From Rikenella microfusus (GTDB lineage: Bacteria > Bacteroidota > Bacteroidia > Bacteroidales > SZUA-534): a DNA stretch of 14,206 nt. Under the pieces are notes generated by a model that was not told the DNA's origin, ran no database searches, and saw only the letters and a list, made by a program, of their open reading frames with translations. The position numbers and the translations under genes were made by a program. Every line of letters begins with the position of its first letter. Positions within the stretch are counted from its first letter, which is position 1. Of the stretch, positions 7,167 through 14,206 are shown piece by piece. The stretch is taken from the NCBI GenBank assembly GCA_020719105.1, contig DYQV01000032.1:1-14206 (forward strand). Direction: 5' to 3'.

Positions 7167-8463
7167 AAGAATTTTTGGCTTACTAAGCTTGACTTTATTA
7201 ATATTAGTTACTACAACTGGTTTTTCACAGGTAAATTCACCCTATTCCCAGTTTGGCTTTGGAGACAATTCAGGCAGAGGATTTGGCCAATCGAAGGCTA
7301 TGGGAAATATTGGAATAGGATTGCGTACCAATTCCCACTTAAATAATATTAATCCCGCCTCATACAATGCTTTAGATACCATGATTGTAATTTATGAAAT
7401 GGGCATGAGTGCTGGCTTTAATAATATTGAATCAAATTTGGGAGCAGTTAAAAAATCAGATGTACAAATCGATTATCTTGCTTTAGGATTTTTGGTTAAT
7501 AAGCTTTGGGCAACAAGCTTTGGCCTGGCTCCTTCCAGTAAAGTAGATTATACCTTAATGTCGAGCACCTATGACTCCATTGTAGGACAAATAGATACTT
7601 ACTTTAAAGGTTCCGGAGGATTAAGTAAGGTATATTGGGGGAACTCCTTTCGCTTAACCAAAAGACTTTCAGTAGGAATTAATACCTCATTTGTTTTTGG
7701 ACCAATAAACAAAACAACTACCGTAGTTTTTACCGATAATTATCCATATACCGATAATACTAAAATGTCAGTCAAACAATACCTTTATAATGTAATGTTC
7801 AATTACGGTGTTCAATACACACAACCCATAGGTAAAGACTATTCGTTAACATTAGGGGCTGTTTTTGAAAACAAGACAAAACTAAATGCAACTACAGACA
7901 CATTGGCCGGTACAACAAAAAATGAAGGCAATTATGATGAAAGTTATTATCAGGAAATCCATTATGGGGAATTAAAAAATGTAATTATTGATACAACCGG
8001 TGCTAAGAGCACAGTGGACTATCCTACGAGTTTTGGGTTTGGTTTCACTTTTGCAAAAACTAAACAATTCATGTTAGGTGCCGATTTTCTGATGCAAAAT
8101 TGGTCCATACTTACCAATAAGAATCCAAACCTGACTTATAAAGATTTGGTTTCATTAAATATGGGGGCTGAATTAACCCCTGACAGAAACAGCATAAACT
8201 CCTACATGAAAAGAATGAGTTATAGGTTAGGTGGCCATTACACACAATCACATATAGAACTTAGAAATACCCGCATTAATGATTACGGATTGAGTTTTGG
8301 ATTGGGATTACCGCTGCGCAATACCAACACATCGGTTAATATTACTGGAGAATTTGGAAGACGCGGAACTTTGGATCAAAATTTGTTGCGCGAAACTTAT
8401 GGAATTTTAAGTATAAACTTATCTTTGTCAGATATTTGGTTTGTAAAACGTAAATTTAAATAA
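7159..8463 (+). CDS. Predicted beta-barrel outer-membrane protein
   Basis: 434 residues with a clear Sec signal peptide: MSKR, a hydrophobic core to about residue 19, then GFS before Q24 as the likely signal peptidase I site. The mature N-terminus VNSPYSQFGFGD is a motif I recognise from a conserved group of Bacteroidota outer-membrane proteins often found next to coaX. The rest shows many alternating beta-strand patterns rich in Gly, Asn, Tyr and Thr (for example YSLTLGAVFENKT, LSFGLGLPL), as in transmembrane barrels of the FadL/OmpP1-like type. It ends DIWFVKRKFK, so the last strand is aromatic and basic rather than the classical terminal Phe. Its function is unknown. It overlaps coaX by 8 nt and precedes the TPR gene by 2 nt, so the two envelope proteins are probably made together and may act together. 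Confidence 0.8.
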   Translation: MSKRIFGLLSLTLLILVTTTGFSQVNSPYSQFGFGDNSGRGFGQSKAMGNIGIGLRTNSHLNNINPASYNALDTMIVIYEMGMSAGFNNIESNLGAVKKSDVQIDYLALGFLVNKLWATSFGLAPSSKVDYTLMSSTYDSIVGQIDTYFKGSGGLSKVYWGNSFRLTKRLSVGINTSFVFGPINKTTTVVFTDNYPYTDNTKMSVKQYLYNVMFNYGVQYTQPIGKDYSLTLGAVFENKTKLNATTDTLAGTTKNEGNYDESYYQEIHYGELKNVIIDTTGAKSTVDYPTSFGFGFTFAKTKQFMLGADFLMQNWSILTNKNPNLTYKDLVSLNMGAELTPDRNSINSYMKRMSYRLGGHYTQSHIELRNTRINDYGLSFGLGLPLRNTNTSVNITGEFGRRGTLDQNLLRETYGILSINLSLSDIWFVKRKFK

Positions 8464-8465
8464 AA

Positions 8466-9851
8466 ATGAAATCGAATGCTATCTATTTAACAATTTTGCT
8501 ATTCTCTCTGCTTTTATCTACAACAAACTCTAAGGGGCAAGGTAAACTACCTTGTCATGACCCTAATTATGGAAAAGACAGTGCTTCCAGGGTTGAATGT
8601 GCAATGAATATCTCCCTTTATTCGGAGTTTTATAAGCAACAAAATTTTAAAGATGCCCTAAAACCTTGGCGTCAAGTTTATAATAATTGCCCTAAAGCAA
8701 GCAAGAATACCTATATTAAGGGAGCCACCATATATAAAAATTTGATTGCTAATGAAAAAAATGCGGCAACTCAAGACAAGCTCATTGATACGTTAATGCA
8801 GTTGTACGATAAGCGGATTGAATATTTTGGTGAAAAAGGTACCGTTTTAAGCTATAAAGCAGCGGAATTGTATGGGTACAAAGGAAATGATGTTGCCGAC
8901 CAGATTTATCCTATGATAAAAGAAGCCATGCAACTTGAAGGAGAAGAAAGCAAGGCAGCCGTAGTTACTGTTTACATACAAACTGCTGTCTCCTTATACA
9001 AAATATCAAAAATTGAAGGCGCTGAAGTTATTGAAGCCTATAGCTTTGCCGTGGAAACATTGGAAAAAGCGATGAAATTTAATCAGGCTAAATTAGCTCA
9101 AGGCGGAAAAGATAGTGATAAGGTAACTAAAGAAATTGAAAATATTACCACATCCATTGGAAATGTGGAAGCCTTATTTTCTGAAAGTGGTGCTGCAACT
9201 TGCGATGCCTTGGTCTCAATTTTTGAAGCAAAATACAATGAAAATATTGAGAACATTGATTGGTTAAAAAAAGTGACCAAACTTCTGAATAAATCCGAAT
9301 GTACTGAAGCTGGTTTGTTTGCAAAAGCATCGGAACAGCTATACAAATTGGAACCAAGTGCCGAAGCAGCTCATAATTTAGCCCGTCTGTTCTTGAAAAA
9401 AGGCCAATACGAAAAAGCTACTGGGTATTACGACGAAGCATCCCGATTGGAGATGGAGCCTGCTACCAAGGCATTGTATTTCTATGAATGGAGCACTTTG
9501 GCCAATGCCATGGAAAATTATCCGAAAGTGCGTGAATTATCCCTAGAAGCTCTAAAATACAACCCTAACGACGGAAGGCCCTATATTATGATAGGAAAAG
9601 CTTATGCTGCCACCAAAGGTATTGGGCAACAAGATGTTGAACGTAATTCTGTTTATTGGGCCGCTGTTGATAGCTTTAACAAAGCAAAGCAAGTGGATAC
9701 CTCTTTAACAGCAACGGCTAATGAACTAATAACCACTTACAGTCAATATTTTCCAAAGTATGAAGAGTGGTTTATGGCTGTAGGAAGTAAAGAAGGCGAT
9801 ATTTACACTGTTGGTGGTTGGATAAATGTTAATACAAAGATTAGGTTCTGA
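8466..9851 (+). CDS. Secreted tetratricopeptide-repeat protein
   Basis: 461 residues. The N-terminus MKSNAIYLTILLFSLLLSTT is a Sec signal peptide, cleaved at about residue 25 before GKLPC. The bulk is helical. TPR-like units are most readable at about 298-331 (AAHNLARLFLKKGQYEKATGYYDEASRLE), 333-366 and 369-412; weaker repeats seem to occur earlier (about 48-80 and 125-205). Five cysteines (C30, C46, C75, C246, C279) lie in the mature part, so disulfides in the periplasm are possible. The tail KEGDIYTVGGWINVNTKIR is a motif I associate with this Bacteroidota TPR family. It is likely a periplasmic or outer-membrane-associated scaffold; the partner is unknown, but the neighbouring barrel protein encoded 2 nt upstream is the obvious candidate. 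It is followed by lptC after 14 nt. Confidence 0.82.
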   Translation: MKSNAIYLTILLFSLLLSTTNSKGQGKLPCHDPNYGKDSASRVECAMNISLYSEFYKQQNFKDALKPWRQVYNNCPKASKNTYIKGATIYKNLIANEKNAATQDKLIDTLMQLYDKRIEYFGEKGTVLSYKAAELYGYKGNDVADQIYPMIKEAMQLEGEESKAAVVTVYIQTAVSLYKISKIEGAEVIEAYSFAVETLEKAMKFNQAKLAQGGKDSDKVTKEIENITTSIGNVEALFSESGAATCDALVSIFEAKYNENIENIDWLKKVTKLLNKSECTEAGLFAKASEQLYKLEPSAEAAHNLARLFLKKGQYEKATGYYDEASRLEMEPATKALYFYEWSTLANAMENYPKVRELSLEALKYNPNDGRPYIMIGKAYAATKGIGQQDVERNSVYWAAVDSFNKAKQVDTSLTATANELITTYSQYFPKYEEWFMAVGSKEGDIYTVGGWINVNTKIRF

Positions 9852-9865
9852 TAAACCAAATCCCA

Positions 9866-10444
9866 TTGAAAACGAAACCCTATCATTTATTAAACTTATT
9901 CGTTAGAACCCCTTTATTATTAGGGGTTTTAGTATTTTTATGGGGATGCGAAAACAACATCGAGAAAGTAAAAGAACTTACAGCTAAACAAGATTCGGCT
10001 ATAGTATCTGCTCGAAATATTGAGATGATATATACAACAAAAGGAATATACAATGTGCTCATGAAAGCGCCTCTTCTTAATAGATATATTGAGGAAAAGC
10101 AGAAAACATATCTTGAATTCCCAGAAGGCGTTTCTTTGTTTTTTTATGATGAAAAAGGTGATGTAACATCCACATTGAAAGCTAACTATTCAATTTACTA
10201 CGAAGACGAAGGACGATGGATTGCCCGATATGATGTAGTTGCGGTTAATGATAAAGGAGAAACGCTAAATACTGAGTACTTAATCTGGCTTCAAAAAGAG
10301 GCAAAAATTAGTTCCGACCAATTTGTAAAGGTTTCAACAGCCGATGGCATCATATATGGCGATGGTTTTGAATCGGATCAAACATTTAGTTCCTGGGAAG
10401 TAATCAATGGACGAGGAGTAATTAATATGAACAATAATGAGTAA
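9866..10444 (+). CDS. lptC: LPS export protein LptC (lipoprotein form)
   Basis: 192 residues, the size of E. coli LptC (191). LptC bridges the inner-membrane LptB2FG transporter and the periplasmic LptA bridge in lipopolysaccharide export. The N-terminus has a hydrophobic segment ending FLWGC, with C28 as the probable lipidated cysteine, so this is a lipoprotein, unlike the transmembrane-anchored E. coli protein. The LptC fold begins near residue 50. GETLNTEYLIWLQKEAKISSDQFVKV and the GIIYGDGFESDQ motif are typical of the Bacteroidota family. The start is TTG at 9866: the next in-frame ATG is at codon 54 and would delete the signal and lipobox, and an in-frame TAG lies at 9842. It ends by overlapping the next gene by 8 nt (ATGAGTAA). 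No other lpt gene is in the window. Confidence 0.88.
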   Translation: MKTKPYHLLNLFVRTPLLLGVLVFLWGCENNIEKVKELTAKQDSAIVSARNIEMIYTTKGIYNVLMKAPLLNRYIEEKQKTYLEFPEGVSLFFYDEKGDVTSTLKANYSIYYEDEGRWIARYDVVAVNDKGETLNTEYLIWLQKEAKISSDQFVKVSTADGIIYGDGFESDQTFSSWEVINGRGVINMNNNE

Positions 10445-10634
10445 AGTTCTAAAATCGCTTAAGCATATACTCGAAATAATCTGGTTATTGGCTGCTATTG
10501 CTTGCTTGGGAATTGCAATCTATGAAAATACGGAAGGCAGTTTTAAAACAGCATTACCATTCTATTTATTTTGTGCCTTTTCGCTTTTTTTTTATTTTTC
10601 GCGACGAAAGGAAAGGCTTACTCAAAATAACTAA
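10437..10634 (+). CDS. Small two-helix membrane protein between lptC and the CNNM gene
   Basis: 65 residues with two predicted membrane helices at about 11-28 and 39-55, separated by a short polar turn containing ENTEGS. The N-terminus (MSKVLKSLKH) and the C-terminal tail (SRRKERLTQNN) are both basic, so both ends should face the cytoplasm. I do not recognise a named family. Its start codon lies inside the end of lptC (8-nt overlap), which implies coupled translation and supports the gene being real. The next gene starts 39 nt downstream. The coding sequence contains a run of nine T around 10586-10594, yet the frame stays open across it. A role in the LPS-export or envelope process is possible only by position. 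Confidence 0.72.
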   Translation: MSKVLKSLKHILEIIWLLAAIACLGIAIYENTEGSFKTALPFYLFCAFSLFFYFSRRKERLTQNN

Positions 10635-10673
10635 TAGGGAAGCACTAAAATACTACTATTTGAGATAGAATAA

Positions 10674-11930
10674 ATGACATTATTTTTAATCATAATTACC
10701 ACCCTCCTATTGTCTGCTTTTTTTTCAGGAATGGAGATTGCCTTTGTATCAGCCAACAAACTTCGGATTGAACTGGATAAAAAGCAACAAGTATTCCCAT
10801 CAGGAATATTAAATATATTTTCTAAAAATCCATCGCAATACATAACAACCATGCTTATTGGCAATAATATTGTGCTGGTGATTTATAGTATAGTTTTTGC
10901 AAAATTAATGGAACCCACATTTTTTTTAATAACCCAAAATAAAGCTATTATTTTGCTTTTGCAAACACTTTTTAGCACCTTTTTAATATTACTATTTGGT
11001 GAATTTTTACCAAAAACCATCTTTCGAATAAATCCAAATCGAACATTACGCCTATTTGCGGTACCGGTTTATATTTTTTATCTAATCATTTATCCAATCG
11101 CGCGATTTTCAGTGAAACTAAGCAACATTATAATTCGAGTAGTTTTTCGGGTGAGAATTCTAAAAGCGCAACATTTAAGCATTGGAAAAATAGATTTAGA
11201 CCATCTTGTAAACGATACTCAAAGGGAAGATATGGAGAGCCATGAGTTGAAACATGATGTTAAAATATTCCAAAATGCACTCGATTTTTCAAACATTAAA
11301 CTCAGAGAGTGCTCAGTGCCACGCACTGAAATTGAAGCAGTGGAAATTAATGATTCGGTTGAAATATTAAAACAAAAATTTATTGATACCGGGTATTCTA
11401 AAATACTAATTTATCAGGATTCTATTGACAATATCATTGGTTTTGCCCACTCCATTGACTTGTTTGAAAAGCCGGAACAAATTAAAACCATGGTCCGTAA
11501 AATACCCATTGTTCCGGAAACCATGCCTGCAAACAAACTGTTGGGTTTATTTATTCAAAACAAAAAAAGCATGGCCTTAGTAGTTGATGAGTTTGGTGGC
11601 ACTGCCGGTATAGTTACCATGGAAGACATATTAGAAGAAATTGTTGGTGACATACAAGATGAACACGATACCAATGACTTGGAAGAAAAACAACTAAGCG
11701 CCACGGAATATAGATTTTCCGGACGACTTGAAATTGATAATTTAAACTCAAAATACAGCTTCAATTTGCCTGCCTCCGATGATTATGAGACCTTAGCAGG
11801 ATTGATTCTAAAATACCATGGATCAATTCCTAAAGTAAACGATCTGATTACAATTGAACCTTTCAATTTTAAAATAATTAAAGCAACTCATACAAAAATA
11901 GAACTAGTACATTTAAAAATTAATATTTAA
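10674..11930 (+). CDS. CNNM/CorC-type membrane protein with CBS pair (hemolysin-family)
   Basis: 418 residues with three recognisable parts. A DUF21/CNNM transmembrane domain (about 3-165) carries FFSGMEIAF (16-24), IGNN (62-65) and GEFLPKT (109-115). A pair of CBS domains (about 215-263 and 278-328) follows, including VPRTEIEAV and DEFGGTAGIVTMEDILEEIVGDI. The CorC_HlyC transporter-associated domain (about 340-415) contains SGRLEIDNLN and DYETLAGLIL. Proteins of this family are linked to Mg2+ export or homeostasis; the name hemolysin C is historical. The gliding-motility protein GldE is a relative in the phylum, but I see no other gld genes, so that label is not applied. The family length is normal. 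The gene follows the small membrane protein by 39 nt and likely closes the operon; no hairpin terminator is evident after it. Confidence 0.9.
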   Translation: MTLFLIIITTLLLSAFFSGMEIAFVSANKLRIELDKKQQVFPSGILNIFSKNPSQYITTMLIGNNIVLVIYSIVFAKLMEPTFFLITQNKAIILLLQTLFSTFLILLFGEFLPKTIFRINPNRTLRLFAVPVYIFYLIIYPIARFSVKLSNIIIRVVFRVRILKAQHLSIGKIDLDHLVNDTQREDMESHELKHDVKIFQNALDFSNIKLRECSVPRTEIEAVEINDSVEILKQKFIDTGYSKILIYQDSIDNIIGFAHSIDLFEKPEQIKTMVRKIPIVPETMPANKLLGLFIQNKKSMALVVDEFGGTAGIVTMEDILEEIVGDIQDEHDTNDLEEKQLSATEYRFSGRLEIDNLNSKYSFNLPASDDYETLAGLILKYHGSIPKVNDLITIEPFNFKIIKATHTKIELVHLKINI

Positions 11931-12055
11931 TGAGTTCAGTGGCTTATATAAATGGAAAACCTAATCGAATTTTTATTTGTTAGTAATTAATTATCTGATA
12001 GTTACATGTAATAATTTTAAAAAATAGAATACCGAAGTTATAATATAAATTTTAC

Positions 12056-12063
12056 TATATTCG
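12056..12063 (+). promoter_or_regulatory. Possible -7 element for the PpiD-like gene
   Basis: TATATTCG resembles TAnnTTTG with one change. No TTTG is found at the expected upstream distance. The 182-nt region 11931-12112 is very AT-rich and otherwise holds no reading frame, hairpin terminator or repeat that I can see. Its size suggests that the isomerase gene has its own promoter here. Confidence 0.3.
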
Positions 12064-12112
12064 TAGCCTAAAAAAAAGTAAATAATATAAGTATCAATTA
12101 GCATAAAGACAA

Positions 12113-14206
12113 ATGGCAACTTTACAGAAAATTAGAAACAATGCGGGTTTATTAGTGTCCATTATTATTGGTTTAGCACTTCTATCCTTTATTTTGGGAG
12201 ATTTATTGACCTCAGGAAATACTTTATTTAACAAGTCGCAGAATAATGTAGCCGAAATAGCTGGCAAATCAATACCAATTGAGATGTACCAAGGAAAAAT
12301 TGACGAAAACCTTGAAAATTACAAGCGTCAGACCGGACAAAGTGCTTTGGACCAACCAACCATGGATAGGTTGCAGGATCAAACTTGGGAGCAACTTGTA
12401 CGTGATTATGCAATGGAAGATGAACTTGCCGAATTAGGGTTAACCATTTGCGGAGATGAACTTTTTGACATGGTTCAGGGAAACAACATTGACCCACAGA
12501 TTAAACAGATTCCTATTTTTCAGAATCAACAAACAGGTCAGTTTGACCGTACTTTAGTGTTGCAATTTTTGAAAAATATGGAACAAGATCCTACAGGAAA
12601 TGCACAATCGTCGTGGAATGCATTTGAAAAAGCATTAGCTGAGGAAAAAATTAATCAGAAATACAATACCTTAATTGAGAAAGGGTTATTTGCTACTACC
12701 ATACAAGCAAAGATAGAATTGGTAAATAAAAACCTTAAGTCTGATTTTGACTATGTTACTATTAAATATAACAGCGTTTCAGATAGTTTAATATCATTCA
12801 CTGAGAAGGACCTACAAAAATATTACGATGAAAATACCGATAAATTTAAACAAGTTGAATCGAGAGAAATTGTTTACGTAACCTTTCCAGTAGTTGCATC
12901 GGAGGAAGATGTTGTTGAAACAAAAAAATGGATTGATGGCATTAAGGAAGAGTTTATTTCTACAGAAAACAATCAGCAATTCATCAGCTTAAATTCAGAC
13001 ATTCCGTTTGATGCAAAATATTACTCAAAAGATGAATTACCTGAACTTATTTCTTTTTTATACGATAGCCCAGTAGGCACAACCTTTGGATCGTATAAAG
13101 AAAATGAAACCTATAATATTTCAAAAGTTGTTGATTTCAAAAACTTACCTGATTCTGTAAAAGCACGTCACATTTTAATTAAAGCAGAAGCCGGTGTTAA
13201 TGGATTAGCTAAAGCCGACAGCCTTCTTACAGTAATTAAAAAAGGAGGAAACTTTGCTGAATTGGCCAAACAATACTCCGCTGACGGTTCAGCCGCTCAG
13301 GGTGGCGAATTAGGTTGGTTTCCGGCAGGTGCAATGGTGCCCGAATTTAACGATGCCTGCTTCATTGGGAAAAAAGGTGATGTAATTACCGTTGAAACCC
13401 AATTTGGCGCACATGTAATTGAAATAATGGACCAAAGCAAAAAAAGCAATAAAGTTCAAATAGCTACCTTAACAAGAACCATTGTCCCCAGCTCTAAAAC
13501 TTATCAAAACACCTATGCCCAAGCAAGCAAGTTTGGAGCTTCGAACCGCGATTTAACTTCTTTCCAGGCATCAGCCGACAAAGAAAAGTTGAGTATAAAA
13601 GTGGCAACTATTAAAAAAGAAGACAAAATGGTTGCAACCATTGAAAACTCCCGTTCGTTAATCCGTTGGGTCTATAAATCGGAAAAAGGAACTGTTTCCG
13701 AAATTTTAGAGTTTGGCGATTTGTTTTTGGTTGCTGCTTTGAAACAAGTTCAGGAAGAAGGAATTGCTGCTCTTAGCGTTGTTCGCTTAGATGTGGAGCG
13801 TGAAGTTAAGAAACAAAAAAAAGCCGCTTTTTTGATTGAAAAAATGGGTGCCGCTACTAAGAATGCTTCTACCCTACAAATGGTTGCTGATAAATTACAA
13901 ACTCCAATAAAAGAAACCGTAAACGCAAATTTTGCAGCATACAGTATTTCTGGTTTAGGATTTGAACCAGAATTACAAGCTGCTATTGTAAGTTTACCCG
14001 CGAATAAAATATCAGCTCCAATTGAAGGCAAAAGTGGTGTATTTATTATACAAATTAAAAACATACAAAACCCAGCGGCTTCAATGGATCCATCTACTGA
14101 AAAGAATATGATGGCCCGCACCTATCGTTCAAGGGTGGGTTATCAAGTATTTGAGGCAATTAAAGAGGCCTCTAAAATTGAAGATCGCCGCTCAGAGTTT
14201 TATTAA
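12113..14206 (+). CDS. PpiD/SurA-type periplasmic peptidyl-prolyl isomerase, membrane anchored
   Basis: 697 residues, complete, with its stop codon at the very end of the window. One N-terminal membrane anchor (about 11-31) places the rest in the periplasm, as in PpiD. A SurA_N-like chaperone region follows (about 45-240). The parvulin domain (about 349-440) reads VKARHILIKAE at the start, has GGNFAELAKQYSADGSAAQGGELGWF in the middle, and ends FGAHVIEI; the two histidines H353 and H434 sit where catalytic parvulins have them. The C-terminal part (about 500-665) has two further stretches that look like worn parvulin edges (EFGDLFLVAAL; PIEGKSGVFIIQI). Its likely role is folding of secreted and outer-membrane proteins near the Sec translocon. 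The ATG is preceded by an A-rich leader and no Shine-Dalgarno. Its length is about that of Bacteroidota homologues. Confidence 0.92.
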   Translation: MATLQKIRNNAGLLVSIIIGLALLSFILGDLLTSGNTLFNKSQNNVAEIAGKSIPIEMYQGKIDENLENYKRQTGQSALDQPTMDRLQDQTWEQLVRDYAMEDELAELGLTICGDELFDMVQGNNIDPQIKQIPIFQNQQTGQFDRTLVLQFLKNMEQDPTGNAQSSWNAFEKALAEEKINQKYNTLIEKGLFATTIQAKIELVNKNLKSDFDYVTIKYNSVSDSLISFTEKDLQKYYDENTDKFKQVESREIVYVTFPVVASEEDVVETKKWIDGIKEEFISTENNQQFISLNSDIPFDAKYYSKDELPELISFLYDSPVGTTFGSYKENETYNISKVVDFKNLPDSVKARHILIKAEAGVNGLAKADSLLTVIKKGGNFAELAKQYSADGSAAQGGELGWFPAGAMVPEFNDACFIGKKGDVITVETQFGAHVIEIMDQSKKSNKVQIATLTRTIVPSSKTYQNTYAQASKFGASNRDLTSFQASADKEKLSIKVATIKKEDKMVATIENSRSLIRWVYKSEKGTVSEILEFGDLFLVAALKQVQEEGIAALSVVRLDVEREVKKQKKAAFLIEKMGAATKNASTLQMVADKLQTPIKETVNANFAAYSISGLGFEPELQAAIVSLPANKISAPIEGKSGVFIIQIKNIQNPAASMDPSTEKNMMARTYRSRVGYQVFEAIKEASKIEDRRSEFY

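Noticed and set aside
9098..9357. Two overlapping minus-strand open frames inside the TPR gene
   Set aside because: The sense frame carries the TPR pattern, and the antisense products have low-complexity, non-protein-like composition.
10674..11930. Naming the CNNM protein GldE
   Set aside because: Domain layout is shared with GldE, but no gliding genes are nearby, and this locus type usually carries the general CNNM/CorC paralogue.
11931..12112. Non-coding RNA or riboswitch in the longest intergenic gap of the right half
   Set aside because: Very AT-rich with no stable stem or known aptamer motif; it is most simply a promoter region.
13750..14121. 123-codon minus-strand open frame inside the PpiD-like gene
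   Set aside because: It is antisense to a continuous, recognisable coding region with no independent support.

Overview
The window looks like a piece of a Bacteroidota (probably class Bacteroidia) chromosome. The DNA is AT-rich. Shine-Dalgarno sequences are essentially absent, with starts preceded by A-rich leaders instead. Promoter-like sites match the Bacteroidota -33/-7 pattern (TTTG, then TAnnTTTG). The gene content and order, especially coaX - outer-membrane protein - TPR protein - lptC - CNNM/CorC protein - PpiD-like isomerase, is an arrangement I recognise from that phylum. All genes read on the + strand and nothing looks interrupted.

Layout. Bases 1-137 hold a non-coding stretch with an imperfect nested inverted repeat. 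A PatB/MalY-type C-S lyase follows (138-1310). A four-helix membrane protein of unknown function (1434-1922) has a Bacteroidota-type promoter in front, and a SiaC-family (DUF1987) phosphoprotein-like gene (1971-2378) follows, closed by a strong intrinsic terminator (2398-2432). A -7-like element lies immediately after the terminator and precedes mfd (2467-5826), the transcription-repair coupling factor, which appears to use a TTG start.

A clear promoter (5867-5895) then starts a tightly packed run: an unrecognised acidic protein, coaX (type III pantothenate kinase), a predicted beta-barrel outer-membrane protein, a secreted TPR protein, lptC (lipoprotein of the LPS-export machine, also TTG-started), a 65-residue two-helix membrane protein, and a CNNM/CorC-type CBS-domain membrane protein. 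Gaps within the run are 2-39 nt, and two junctions are 8-nt overlaps. After 182 nt of AT-rich intergenic DNA comes a PpiD/SurA-type periplasmic peptidyl-prolyl isomerase whose stop codon is the last base of the window.

Functionally the right half is mostly an envelope-biogenesis block (LPS export, OMP, periplasmic chaperone) with one cofactor gene (CoA synthesis), preceded by a DNA-repair gene and unrelated metabolic and signalling genes. I see no mobile element, CRISPR array, tRNA/rRNA gene or defence island, and no convincing undescribed multi-gene system. The points most worth a second look are the unassigned conserved-looking members of the envelope block, the orphan SiaC-like protein, and the inverted repeat at the left edge.
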